From NCBI RefSeq assembly GCF_900111515.1, contig NZ_FOHS01000006.1, positions 124,001 to 188,000 on the forward strand: a stretch of 64,000 nucleotides of DNA, read 5' to 3'. This document shows, in pieces, positions 44,030 through 52,456 of the stretch; within the stretch, counting starts at the first letter, position 1, and each line of letters begins with the position of its first letter. The DNA comes from Hymenobacter actinosclerus. GTDB lineage: Bacteria > Bacteroidota > Bacteroidia > Cytophagales > Hymenobacteraceae. The notes under the pieces are model-generated. The model worked only from the letters and a program-made list of their open reading frames with translations, was not told the DNA's origin and searched no databases. The position numbers were made by a program, and so were the translations under genes.

Positions 44030-44166
44030 GTCAAAGAGAAAAACCGCCTGTCATCCGGAGCGCAGCGAAGGACCTTATCACAGTTGAACAGCCGTAATAA
44101 CGACTCGTTCAACTGTGATAAGGTCCTTCGCTGCGCTCCGGATGACAGGCGGTTTTTCTCTTTGAC
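44030..44166. repeat. 60-bp perfect inverted repeat, family A
   Basis: Arms 44030-44089 and 44107-44166 are exactly complementary over 60 bp with a 17-bp spacer. The middle of each arm (GTCATCCGGAGCGCAGCGAA then GGACCTTATCA) is the family A core also found at 8581-8719. It begins 11 bp after the small gene's stop and ends 22 bp before the next start, between codirectional genes. Confidence 0.95.
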
Positions 44167-44188
44167 TTTAAAACGCTTATCTTCCCTT

Positions 44189-45160
44189 ATGCGTCGCCTG
44201 GCTCCCTTTCTGCTGTTGCTTTTACTGCTGCTGCCGGCTTCGGCCCGGGCCTGGGGGTTCTTTGCGCACCGGCTCATCAACCGGCTGGCCGTGTATACGC
44301 TGCCGCCCGAAATGGTACGCTTCTACAAAGCCAACATCGATTACCTGACCACCAACGCCACCCGGCCCGACTCGCGGCGCACCGTGGTGCCCGGCGAGGC
44401 GCCCCGGCACTTTCTCGACCTCGACGCCTACGGCGACTCGGCGGCCTATCGGCTGCCCCGCTCGTACCCCGATGCGGTGGCCCTTATCGGCGAGGATTCG
44501 CTTTTGCGCCACGGCATTGTGCCCTGGCAGGTGGCCCGCATGAAAGGCCAGCTCACGGCCGCCTTTCAGGCCCGCGACACCGACCGGATTCTGCACCTCT
44601 CGGCCGATTTGGGCCACTACATTGCCGATGCCTGCGTGCCGCTGCACACCACCCGCAACTACAACGGCCAATTCACGGGGCAGCGCGGCATCCACGGGTT
44701 CTGGGAAAGCCGGCTGCCCGAGCTGCTGAGCGGCGGTTACGACTTCTTTACCGGCCCCGCACCCTACCTGGAGCGGCCCACCGATGTGGCCTGGGCCACC
44801 GTGGCCCGCTCGCACGCGGCCCTCGACTCGGTTTTGCGCTTCGAGCGGGAGCTGAGCACCGAGTTTTCCGAGGACCGCAAGTTTGGGTTTGAGCAGCGCG
44901 GCAACGTAACGGTGCGCACCTACTCGCGCGGCTTTGCCCGCGCCTACCACCAGCGCCTGAGCGGGCAGGTAGAGCGCCAGTTGAAGCTGGCCGTGCGGCT
45001 GGTAGGTGCCTTCTGGTACACGGCCTGGGTGGACGCCGGCCAGCCCGACCTCGACAAGCTGCCCCGCACGCCCTCCGAAAAGGAGCAGCTGCGCCTGGCC
45101 CTCGAAGCCAAGCAGCTCGAAGCCACTCCGGTGCGCGCCGCCGCCGGCCACGAGGACTAG
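44189..45160 (+). CDS. S1/P1 nuclease-zinc phospholipase C superfamily protein
   Basis: Start at 44189 (MRRLAPFLLLLLLLLPASAR), just after the palindrome; the longer frame would be read from the repeat. 323 residues. Signal cleavage after ARA would leave Trp as first residue, followed by GFFAHRLI: the WGxxxH zinc-binding N-terminus of the superfamily. The other zinc ligands are visible in HLSADLGHYIADACVPLHTT. Expected to bind three zinc ions and hydrolyse phosphodiesters in the periplasm. Nuclease versus lipase activity cannot be decided here. Confidence 0.85.
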   Translation: MRRLAPFLLLLLLLLPASARAWGFFAHRLINRLAVYTLPPEMVRFYKANIDYLTTNATRPDSRRTVVPGEAPRHFLDLDAYGDSAAYRLPRSYPDAVALIGEDSLLRHGIVPWQVARMKGQLTAAFQARDTDRILHLSADLGHYIADACVPLHTTRNYNGQFTGQRGIHGFWESRLPELLSGGYDFFTGPAPYLERPTDVAWATVARSHAALDSVLRFERELSTEFSEDRKFGFEQRGNVTVRTYSRGFARAYHQRLSGQVERQLKLAVRLVGAFWYTAWVDAGQPDLDKLPRTPSEKEQLRLALEAKQLEATPVRAAAGHED

Positions 45161-45162
45161 CG

Positions 45163-45285
45163 GCTCAAGGTGAGATGGTGAGATAGTGAAATGGTGAGTT
45201 TGATGTTCGCGGGGACCAGCGGCGCCATTTGCGCATTAAGGCCCCGCGAACATCAAACTCACCATTTCACCATCTCGCCTTGAGC
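45163..45285. repeat. Inverted repeat, family C (GGTGAAATGGTGAGTTTGATG)
   Basis: Arms 45163-45214 and 45242-45285; complementary except that the left arm has one extra GTGAGATA unit. The spacer ACCAGCGGCGCCATTTGCGC recurs in slightly altered form in the copy at 47778-47894, so the whole unit is conserved, not just the arms. It begins 2 bp after a stop codon. Confidence 0.9.
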
Positions 45286-45425
45286 TATTTCGCCTTATAT
45301 GCCCGTTCTTTGCGGCCCCAATGGGCACCGGAATCCGTTGATTGCCAACGCGGCATCGGCCGGGTAACTCCGCGCCCCGGAATGCGTAGGAAGCGGACCC
45401 TTGGGGAACATCTAGTAAGAAGAAT

Positions 45426-47774
45426 ATGCGGAAAATTTATTGCGCGCTGCTTATGCTGGCGCTGTTGCTTCCTGGTGCCGTGCGGGCCCAGAAAGTAGGC
45501 CTGGTACTGAGCGGGGGCGGCGCCAAGGGCCTGGCCCACGTGGGCGTGCTGCGGCAGCTGGAGAAAAACCAGATTCCCATCGATTACATCGTGGGCACCA
45601 GCATGGGCGCCATTGTGGGCGCCATGTACGCGGCCGGCTACTCGCCCGACGAAATCGAGAAAATCGTATTGCAGCCGGAGTTTCAGACCTGGGTGTCGGG
45701 CGCCCCGCTCGAGGGCAAGGTGTACAACTACTACGAATCTGACCCTACGCCCGCCCCGCTGCACCTGCGCCTGGCCATCGACTCGGCTTTCCGCATTAAT
45801 GTGACGCCGCGGCTGGTGAACGACGTGACGCTCAACTACGTGCTGGCCACCATGCTGGCCCCGGCCGGTGCCATTGCCGACTACAACTTCGACAACCTGA
45901 TGGTGCCCTACCGGGCCGTGGCCACCGAGGTATTTACCCGCGAAAAGGTTATTCAGCGCAGCGGCTCGCTTTCCGATGCCGTGCGCAATTCCATGGCCTT
46001 CCCGCTGGCCTTCCGCCCCATCCGCCAGGCCGATGGCCGCTACCTCTTCGACGGGGCCGTGGTCGACAACTTCCCGACCGACGTGATGCGCAAGGAGTTC
46101 CAGCCCGATATTATGATTGGGGTGAACGTGGGCGACGTGGCGTTCAACAAGTATCCCAAGGAACGCGACGACCAGCTGCTGACCTCGACGCTGCTGTTTC
46201 TGGGTTCCAACGTGGCCGACACCACGTCGGTAGGCCCCAACGGCATCTTCATCCAGCCCGACCTGGCGGGCATTACGGCCGCCGATTTTGGTCAGGTAAA
46301 GCGCCTGATTGAGCTGGGCGTGCAGGCGGCCGACCGGAAAATGGACCTGATAAAGAGCCGCATTCCGCGCCGCCAGGACAGCGTGGCGCTCCAGGCCCGG
46401 CGGCTGGCGTTTCAGAAGCGGGCTCCCGGCACCGAGTTCAAGCAGATAACCGTGCAGGGCCTGCCCGAGCAGCAGCAGGAGTTCGTGCGGCGCTTTTTCC
46501 AGCGCTCGGGCTCGAACTACTACACCCCCGGCGACGTGGAGGAAGGCTACTACCGGCTGGTCAACAACGACTTCTTCAACAACGTGTACCCGCGCATCCG
46601 CTACGATAAAAAGCAGGACGGCTACGTGCTCGGCGTGGATGCCCGCCAGAACTCCAACCTGACGGCCGACCTGGGCGGCGTGCTCTCGACCCGCTCGATG
46701 AGCAACCTCTACCTGGGCGTGGGCTACCGCTACCTCAACCGTTACCTGTACACGGTGAAGGCCGATGCCACCATCGGGCGCTTCTACAACGGGGCGCGGG
46801 CGTCGTTCCGGATCAGTATTCCGGGCAACGTGCCGCTTTATATCGAGCCCCTGTTTGCGTTCAACAACTTCAGCTACCAGGACACCAGCCCGCTGCTTAA
46901 GTCGCGGGCCCAAAATTCTCAGATTCAGCAGCGCGACGTGCGGACGGTGCTACAGGTGGGGTTCAGCCCCAACTACCGCAGCCGCTACGTGCTGAGCGGG
47001 GGCGTGTTCACCAACCGCGACCAGTTTGCCAACACCGACGAAATCAACAGCAACGCCACCCTCGACCAGAACCGGTTGCAGGGCTTTACGGCAGCGCTCA
47101 ACTTCGAGCGCAACTCCCTCGACCGGCGCCAGTACGCGGTGTCGGGGCGGCGCGTACGGTTTGGCCTGCGCGGCGTGCGGGGCCAGGAGCGCTACACGCC
47201 GGGCAGCACCGCCATCGATGAGTACGGCCAGGGCCTGGACGGTCGTCGCAAAACCCAGCAGTGGCTCAAGCTGAGCCTGTTCAACGAGCAGTATTTTACC
47301 TTTAACAAGGTGGATACCGTCGGCCGTAAGGTGCATGCCTGGGGCTACCTGGCCGAAGTGCAGGCCACTACCCAGGGCGCATTTGCCACCTACCGCTCCT
47401 CGCTTACTACCTCGGCCGCCTTCCTGCCCCTCACCGACTCGCGCACCCTGTTCATGGACCGCTACCGGGGCACTGCCTTTGCGGCCGTGGGCCTGCGCTA
47501 CATCAAGGAGGTGCTGACCAAGCTGGAGTGGCGCTCCGAGGTGTACGTGCACACGCTCGTGCGGCCCTGGGAGCGGCAGGAAAGCAACCCGCTGCTGCCC
47601 AAGCGCGGCGCCACCATCACGCGGCCCTACCTCACGCTGATGAGCGGCGTGGTTTATCAGTCGCCAGTCGGCCCGCTCTCGCTCCAGTTCATCCACTACG
47701 ACGAGCCCCGCCAGCAGTTCGGCGTGTTCGGCCACATCGGCTTCCTGCTCTTCCGCGAACGGGCCCTGGACTAG
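45426..47774 (+). CDS. Patatin-like phospholipase fused to outer-membrane barrel
   Basis: 782 residues with a signal peptide (MRKIYCALLMLALLLPGAVR). The patatin domain has oxyanion loop SGGGAKGLAHVGVLRQLEKN near residue 31, nucleophile elbow GTSMG near residue 58, and Asp of the dyad in FDGAVVDNFP. A POTRA-like segment (EFKQITVQGLPEQQQEFVRR) and a C-terminal BamA/TamA-like barrel follow. This is the layout of PlpD-type (Vd) autotransporters, where the lipase is exported by its own barrel. Function: phospholipase A at the outer membrane or secreted. Confidence 0.9.
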   Translation: MRKIYCALLMLALLLPGAVRAQKVGLVLSGGGAKGLAHVGVLRQLEKNQIPIDYIVGTSMGAIVGAMYAAGYSPDEIEKIVLQPEFQTWVSGAPLEGKVYNYYESDPTPAPLHLRLAIDSAFRINVTPRLVNDVTLNYVLATMLAPAGAIADYNFDNLMVPYRAVATEVFTREKVIQRSGSLSDAVRNSMAFPLAFRPIRQADGRYLFDGAVVDNFPTDVMRKEFQPDIMIGVNVGDVAFNKYPKERDDQLLTSTLLFLGSNVADTTSVGPNGIFIQPDLAGITAADFGQVKRLIELGVQAADRKMDLIKSRIPRRQDSVALQARRLAFQKRAPGTEFKQITVQGLPEQQQEFVRRFFQRSGSNYYTPGDVEEGYYRLVNNDFFNNVYPRIRYDKKQDGYVLGVDARQNSNLTADLGGVLSTRSMSNLYLGVGYRYLNRYLYTVKADATIGRFYNGARASFRISIPGNVPLYIEPLFAFNNFSYQDTSPLLKSRAQNSQIQQRDVRTVLQVGFSPNYRSRYVLSGGVFTNRDQFANTDEINSNATLDQNRLQGFTAALNFERNSLDRRQYAVSGRRVRFGLRGVRGQERYTPGSTAIDEYGQGLDGRRKTQQWLKLSLFNEQYFTFNKVDTVGRKVHAWGYLAEVQATTQGAFATYRSSLTTSAAFLPLTDSRTLFMDRYRGTAFAAVGLRYIKEVLTKLEWRSEVYVHTLVRPWERQESNPLLPKRGATITRPYLTLMSGVVYQSPVGPLSLQFIHYDEPRQQFGVFGHIGFLLFRERALD

Positions 47775-47777
47775 TGG

Positions 47778-47894
47778 AGAGATGGTGAGATGGTGAAATG
47801 GTGAGTTTGATGTGCCGGGGACCTAACGGCGCCACTTGCGCCTTCAGGCCTCCCGAACATCAAACTCACCATTTCACCATCTCACTATCTCACC
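47778..47894. repeat. Inverted repeat, family C
   Basis: Arms 47778-47820 and 47851-47894 built from GAGATGGTGAAATGGTGAGT / ACTCACCATTTCACCATCTC. The spacer (ACCTAACGGCGCCACTTGCG) matches that of the copy at 45163. It lies between the convergent patatin and aquaporin genes, immediately after a stop codon. Confidence 0.88.
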
Positions 47895-47902
47895 GTGAGC
47901 CT

Positions 47903-48721
47903 TCACTCTACCGGGTGCTGCGGGGGCTCGGTGGTGATGACGCTGGAGTCGGGGCCGGCAATTATGCAGTCGGATAGGGGCGATTCGCGGAACAGCCGCT
48001 GGAAGAGCACTGCCGCCAGCCAGGCCGCCAGCATCGGGGCTACCAGGTATACCCAGAAGTCGGTGAAGTTGTGGGCTACGGCGGCCGAGCCCAGGCTGCG
48101 GGCCGGATTCAGGCTCATGCCCGAGTAGGGCGCCTCCACAACGATGTAGATTGCCAGCAGTCCGCCCAGCAGCCAGCCGGCCAGGTTTTCGAGCTGCTTG
48201 GTGTGCAGGGCCAGAAAGAGCACGGCTATCATCCCGAATGTGATGATGAACTCGGCTCCGAAGGCCACGGCCGCGCCCTGGGGCCCGGGCAAGGTAAGGG
48301 CGTAGTCGACTTTAGGATGCGCGAACGAAGAGCCCAGCAGCGCCAGCAGCGCCTGCCCGCCCAGCAGTGCCCCAATTACCTGGGCCACTAAGTACCAGCA
48401 GGCATCGGCGGTTCGTATTTTGCCCAGCTGCCAGAAAGCCAGCGTTACGGCCGGGTTCAGGTGGGCCCCCGAGCGCTTGCCCCAGGGGCTGTACACGATA
48501 ACCACCACCGTGAGGCCCGCCACCAGCCCGATAACGGCCCGGCCCAGCACCTCGCGGCCCGCCAGCTGCCGGGCCAGCCACCAGCCCGGATGATTGACGG
48601 CCGTCGTAATCAGCCCCGCCATAAACAGGAACAGGAACAGCCCCGCGGCTTCGGCTATATAATTAGGCCAGTGCCGCTTAACCGACACGATTAAATGAGC
48701 AAGAAAACTGGGTCGGCGCAC
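47903..48721 (-). CDS. MIP family channel (aquaporin/glycerol facilitator)
   Basis: 272 residues, six membrane helices. Both NPA boxes are intact: SGAHLNPAVTLAFWQ and SGMSLNPARSLGSA. The N-terminal loop with GKRSGAHLNP and the extended C-terminal tail ending in HPVE are typical. Conducts water or small solutes across the inner membrane. The residues after the second NPA (ARS) favour an aquaporin-type pore, but substrate choice cannot be settled by eye. Confidence 0.9.
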   Translation of the reverse strand: MRRPSFLAHLIVSVKRHWPNYIAEAAGLFLFLFMAGLITTAVNHPGWWLARQLAGREVLGRAVIGLVAGLTVVVIVYSPWGKRSGAHLNPAVTLAFWQLGKIRTADACWYLVAQVIGALLGGQALLALLGSSFAHPKVDYALTLPGPQGAAVAFGAEFIITFGMIAVLFLALHTKQLENLAGWLLGGLLAIYIVVEAPYSGMSLNPARSLGSAAVAHNFTDFWVYLVAPMLAAWLAAVLFQRLFRESPLSDCIIAGPDSSVITTEPPQHPVE

Positions 48722-48820
48722 GGGCGGTAATTGAGGGACTGATGGGTTGATGTACTGAATCCTGAGCTGGCATCCGCGGCGCCCCGAAGCCCGCGGGCAA
48801 TTCGGGGCTTTACGGGTTTC

Positions 48821-49561
48821 TCACCCCTTAACCCGCTCCTGGGCGAAGCGTTGCAGCAGCGCGGCTACTTCGTGGGGAGCCTCGTAGGGAAGCAGGTGGC
48901 CGGCTCCGCTGATGATTTCGAGGGGGGTGCCGGGCGGGAGCAGCGGCAGCGTTTCGAGGCCGTGCACCGAGGGCGAGAGTACCGCATCCTGGTCGCCGGC
49001 CACGAGGGCGCAGGGCGCCACAATGCGGGCCATCCGGCTGCTGATATCCTCGCGGCTGCCGCGTAGCAGCCACGCCTCCCAGGCCGCGCGCGAGCTGGCC
49101 AGGTTATCGGCTACCACCTGCCGGTACACGGCGTCGGGCAAGGCGTGGGCCGTGATGTGGCGGATGGTTTTGGCGGCCTCGGCGGGCTTGCTCCAGGCGT
49201 GCAGGCTGGCCTGGCGGTCCTCATCGGTCATGGGCTCGGGACTGGGCGGCGAGGGGCTCAGCAGCACTACCCCGGCCAGTCCGGCGGGCTGGCGGGCGGC
49301 CAGCTCCAGCGCAATTTTACCACCCATGCTGTGGCCCACCAGCACGTAGCGGCCGGGGTTTTCAGCCTCGATGAAAGCAGCTACTGCATCGGCGTAGGCA
49401 GCCACCGCGAAACCATTGGGCGGAGCGGGCGCGCCCCCGAAGCCCCCCAGGTCGGGGGCCAGCAGGCGGTAGTCGGGCGCCAGCAGGGCCGCTACCTGGT
49501 CGAACTCGTGGCCGGCGCCGGCCCAGTAGTGCAGGCCGATAAAGGTGAGGGAATCGGGCAT
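48821..49561 (-). CDS. Alpha/beta hydrolase
   Basis: Start at 49561 (MPDSLTFIGLHYWAGAGHEF); the longer frame is not protein-like. 246 residues. The nucleophile elbow GHSMGG (VLVGHSMGGKIALELA) and catalytic His near GAGHLLPYEAP are clear; the oxyanion segment is FIGLHYWAGAG rather than the common HG. No signal peptide, so cytoplasmic. Substrate unknown; resembles small esterases and haloperoxidase-like proteins. Confidence 0.85.
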   Translation of the reverse strand: MPDSLTFIGLHYWAGAGHEFDQVAALLAPDYRLLAPDLGGFGGAPAPPNGFAVAAYADAVAAFIEAENPGRYVLVGHSMGGKIALELAARQPAGLAGVVLLSPSPPSPEPMTDEDRQASLHAWSKPAEAAKTIRHITAHALPDAVYRQVVADNLASSRAAWEAWLLRGSREDISSRMARIVAPCALVAGDQDAVLSPSVHGLETLPLLPPGTPLEIISGAGHLLPYEAPHEVAALLQRFAQERVKG

Positions 49562-49687
49562 AGTAAACCGGTGTACGAAGGCAATGCCGGAACAACCGGC
49601 CCAGGCAGCAGCCAGTTTCGCGCCGGCCACCAAAAAGGGCGGCCCCTTCCGGAACCGCCCCTTGCGTTTGCAGTCAATCCTGACCGG

Positions 49688-51994
49688 CTATTCTTTGTTT
49701 ACGCGGATGACTTTGGCCTCGCCCGAAGGCAGTACCAGGCGCACCAGGTAAACGCCGCTCTGCAGGTTCGCCACGTTCGGTACCGATACGTCGTTGGTGC
49801 CGGCGTTCAGCTGTACCGTCTGTTGGGCTACTACCCGGCCGGTCATGTCGGTTACCGACAGTTTAGCGGGCCCGGCGGCAGCGCTGTTAGCCGTCAGCGA
49901 CAGTACCTGGCCGAAGGGGTTGGGGAAGGCAATAACCTCTGCTTTGCCCACGGCAACACCGCCATCAAACGTCACCACTTTGGGAGCGTAGTAGTGGTCG
50001 GTGCCATCGAGGTCAATCTGGCGCAGGCGGTAGTAGCGTACGCCCGTTTTGGCGGCTTCGGTGTCAGTATAGCGGTAGCGCAGCAACTGGTTGCTGTTGG
50101 GGTTGGTGCTGGGCACAAACGTCAGCGCCCGGTAGTTGCGGCCGTCGTTGGACACCTGCACCTCGTAGCCGCGGTTGTTGAGCTCAGCCACCGTTTCCCA
50201 GCTGATTTCGGCGTTGTTACCTACGCGCTTGGCAATAAAGGAGACAAGCGTAACAGGCAGAGGAGCAGTGAATTCGCTTAGTGTGAAAGTAGCGAAGCTG
50301 GTTACATTATTCTTGATCAGGGTATTGGTAGACGTGTCAAGCGCATCGCGCCCTAACTGTCCGAATACGTCCCCACCCGTGCCCGATACGAATAAAGCAA
50401 ACTTGCTTTCGTCCAGCGAATTAGGGCTGGTAACCGAAGTGAGATTACGGGTTTCGCTGTCGAGGTACTTAAACACGAAAGTAGCCGACAGACCGCCTAT
50501 ATTGGTTGATGGGGGAGACGGGCGAACCCCAAAAATGCGGCGGATACTAGGTCTGCTGTTAGATCCGTTGCTAATAGTAGCATAGTTCTGAGCGCTGTTG
50601 CGGGTTACCGTCACCGACCCAGGAGAGTTACCATTGAAGGTAAGTGTCGCACCAATATTGCCGAAGTCCTGCGGTACGCCTACTAAAGCAAATTGTGAGG
50701 TTGTAACGTAGCCTCGCAGGTAAGAATTCTCCGACTCACCTTCAATCCGGCCCGAAGAACCGTTGGAATTAACAGCAGGAAGGAGTTCTATAAAGTTGGT
50801 GTCAATTCTGGAGCTATCAGTTTTCAGCACTCCATTAATAAAGCGCAGCACTCCACCTGCCTGGACCTTGAAGTTATTAACCAGCGTTTTAACTCCTCCC
50901 CCATCAATTTCAATATTTACGAAACCGGAAGTAGAGCCGCTAATGCTTTGTGTGGTACCCGCAAAAGAGATGGTAGTGCCATCGCGCTGGATGAAGCTGT
51001 CCTGGCTGTTATTGAAGTCACCATAGACATTCAACCGACCAACCTGCAACCGACTGATAGAACGCTGGGCCTGGCTGGTACCGCGCATGGTAAAAGTGCG
51101 GGTTTCAGCCGGACCGGAAGCTCCCCGTGGACCAGTGGCAGTATTATCGTAGCCCGGTACAAAAGTTATCACTTCCGAGGTAGTGCCATCAGGATTGGTA
51201 ACCGTATTCTTCGTCTCGCTATCCGGCTTAACAGCGTTACTGTATATGTTAGGGTATTGTACTGTCGAACCAGCTCCAAAGTCCGGGATATTAGCATCCT
51301 TATTCCTATTCGGTACGCCTTGGGTCCAGTTAGCCGGATCAAACCAGTTGTCGTTTTTACCGCCTGTCCAAGTAGTGGACGTAGGCGGTTCGGTAGGACG
51401 GATACCGATTACGGTGAAGGTAGCCCGATAGAATGCGCCAGGCGGGTCGGTCTTTGTGAAATCCTCACCGCTATCAGCATTTACCCCGTCTACAGTATAC
51501 TGTACGCTAATACCATACGTGCCAGCAGCCAAACCTGCCAGAATATTAACATTAGCACTATTCAGCGAGAAGGTGCGATTGTTATTTGTGGGGGTTCCCT
51601 GCACAAGTTCGATAACACCAGTAACTAAGTTGGTAGTACTACCATTAGCTCGTATACGGTACGCTAGACGCCCGGCACTAATTACGTCCGGTGCGTTTTC
51701 CTGCGTGTTAACTGTACCACCGTTTAGCAACACTTTCGTGTTGAAGTTGCTAATGTCGAATGTGCCTAGGTTATAGTTGTTGAAGGCTGGTGCCGGCACA
51801 CCATTCTGCCCGCCAAACGTTTCGTTCCCAGCGCCCCGATCAATGATGATGGATGAACCGGTTATGCTACTATTATCTTGAGCGCGGGCCTGGAAGCTCG
51901 TGCCCAATGTCACAAACAGTGCGAGGAGTGGCAACAGGCGTTGCCAAACGGGGTTCGGCGCTTTGCCGACCAGGGAGAATAGGGGTAGTTTCAT
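49688..51994 (-). CDS. T9SS type A sorting domain-containing secreted protein
   Basis: 768 residues: signal peptide (MKLPLFSLVGKAPNPVWQRL), a long beta-rich region with Thr/Asn/Gly repeats (WTGGKNDNWFDPANWTQGVP is a recurring Hymenobacter surface-protein motif), and a C-terminal sorting domain IAFPNPFGQVLSLTANSAAA ... SGVYLVRLVLPSGEAKVIRV with basic end VNKE. The type A domain directs export by the type IX system and anchoring or release at the surface. The codon use is less GC-biased than neighbours between 50270 and 51700. Confidence 0.9.
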   Translation of the reverse strand: MKLPLFSLVGKAPNPVWQRLLPLLALFVTLGTSFQARAQDNSSITGSSIIIDRGAGNETFGGQNGVPAPAFNNYNLGTFDISNFNTKVLLNGGTVNTQENAPDVISAGRLAYRIRANGSTTNLVTGVIELVQGTPTNNNRTFSLNSANVNILAGLAAGTYGISVQYTVDGVNADSGEDFTKTDPPGAFYRATFTVIGIRPTEPPTSTTWTGGKNDNWFDPANWTQGVPNRNKDANIPDFGAGSTVQYPNIYSNAVKPDSETKNTVTNPDGTTSEVITFVPGYDNTATGPRGASGPAETRTFTMRGTSQAQRSISRLQVGRLNVYGDFNNSQDSFIQRDGTTISFAGTTQSISGSTSGFVNIEIDGGGVKTLVNNFKVQAGGVLRFINGVLKTDSSRIDTNFIELLPAVNSNGSSGRIEGESENSYLRGYVTTSQFALVGVPQDFGNIGATLTFNGNSPGSVTVTRNSAQNYATISNGSNSRPSIRRIFGVRPSPPSTNIGGLSATFVFKYLDSETRNLTSVTSPNSLDESKFALFVSGTGGDVFGQLGRDALDTSTNTLIKNNVTSFATFTLSEFTAPLPVTLVSFIAKRVGNNAEISWETVAELNNRGYEVQVSNDGRNYRALTFVPSTNPNSNQLLRYRYTDTEAAKTGVRYYRLRQIDLDGTDHYYAPKVVTFDGGVAVGKAEVIAFPNPFGQVLSLTANSAAAGPAKLSVTDMTGRVVAQQTVQLNAGTNDVSVPNVANLQSGVYLVRLVLPSGEAKVIRVNKE

Positions 51995-52357
51995 CGTTGA
52001 AAAAGTCAGATTGTTCCAGATTAGAGACGGGCGCGGCCCGTGCGAGGGAGCCGTTCGGACCCCTATACGAAAAGCGAGCCAGATGGCTGGTTTTTTTGCA
52101 TAAAAAAATAAATAAAATGGAATATGCCCGGAAAAACACTAATTGCAAAACACAATTATAGCATCCATCCAACGTAAAGTATAACCCGATAATGCCGCTA
52201 ATAAACCGCTAAAGGCATTTCAGAGCCACTTGCTGAGCGCGTGAAAGGGTGATTTCCTAAAGTGGGAAAAGTCCTGTGAGCTCTTTTGCGGTCTTTGATT
52301 GGACAGCCTGTTCGGGCTTCGTCAGGCCATTGGTTGTAGCCGTGCTGTCAAACAAAA
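51995..52357. other. Upstream region of the T9SS cargo gene
   Basis: Low-GC sequence around 52090-52200 includes A/T runs expected of a promoter. No clear TAnnTTTG was found on the minus strand. No gene or recognised structure other than the hairpin at 52358. Confidence 0.4.
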
Positions 52358-52386
52358 AGCACCCCGAAGTCAGGCTTCGGGGTGCT
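52358..52386 (-). terminator. Terminator of the GH1-like gene
   Basis: Perfect 12-bp stem AGCACCCCGAAG / CTTCGGGGTGCT with a 5-nt loop, followed on the minus strand by TTTTTG; about 70 bp past the stop. Confidence 0.82.
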
Positions 52387-52456
52387 CGCGTACTGGGCGT
52401 TTGGCGCCGGGGGATTGTGCCCGGCGCGTAGCCGGGCAGGGCCGGCTGGCAAGGTG

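Noticed and set aside
45285..46913. 542-codon frame antisense to the patatin gene
   Set aside because: Shadow frame of a well-supported gene; begins in the repeat region and has no family motifs.
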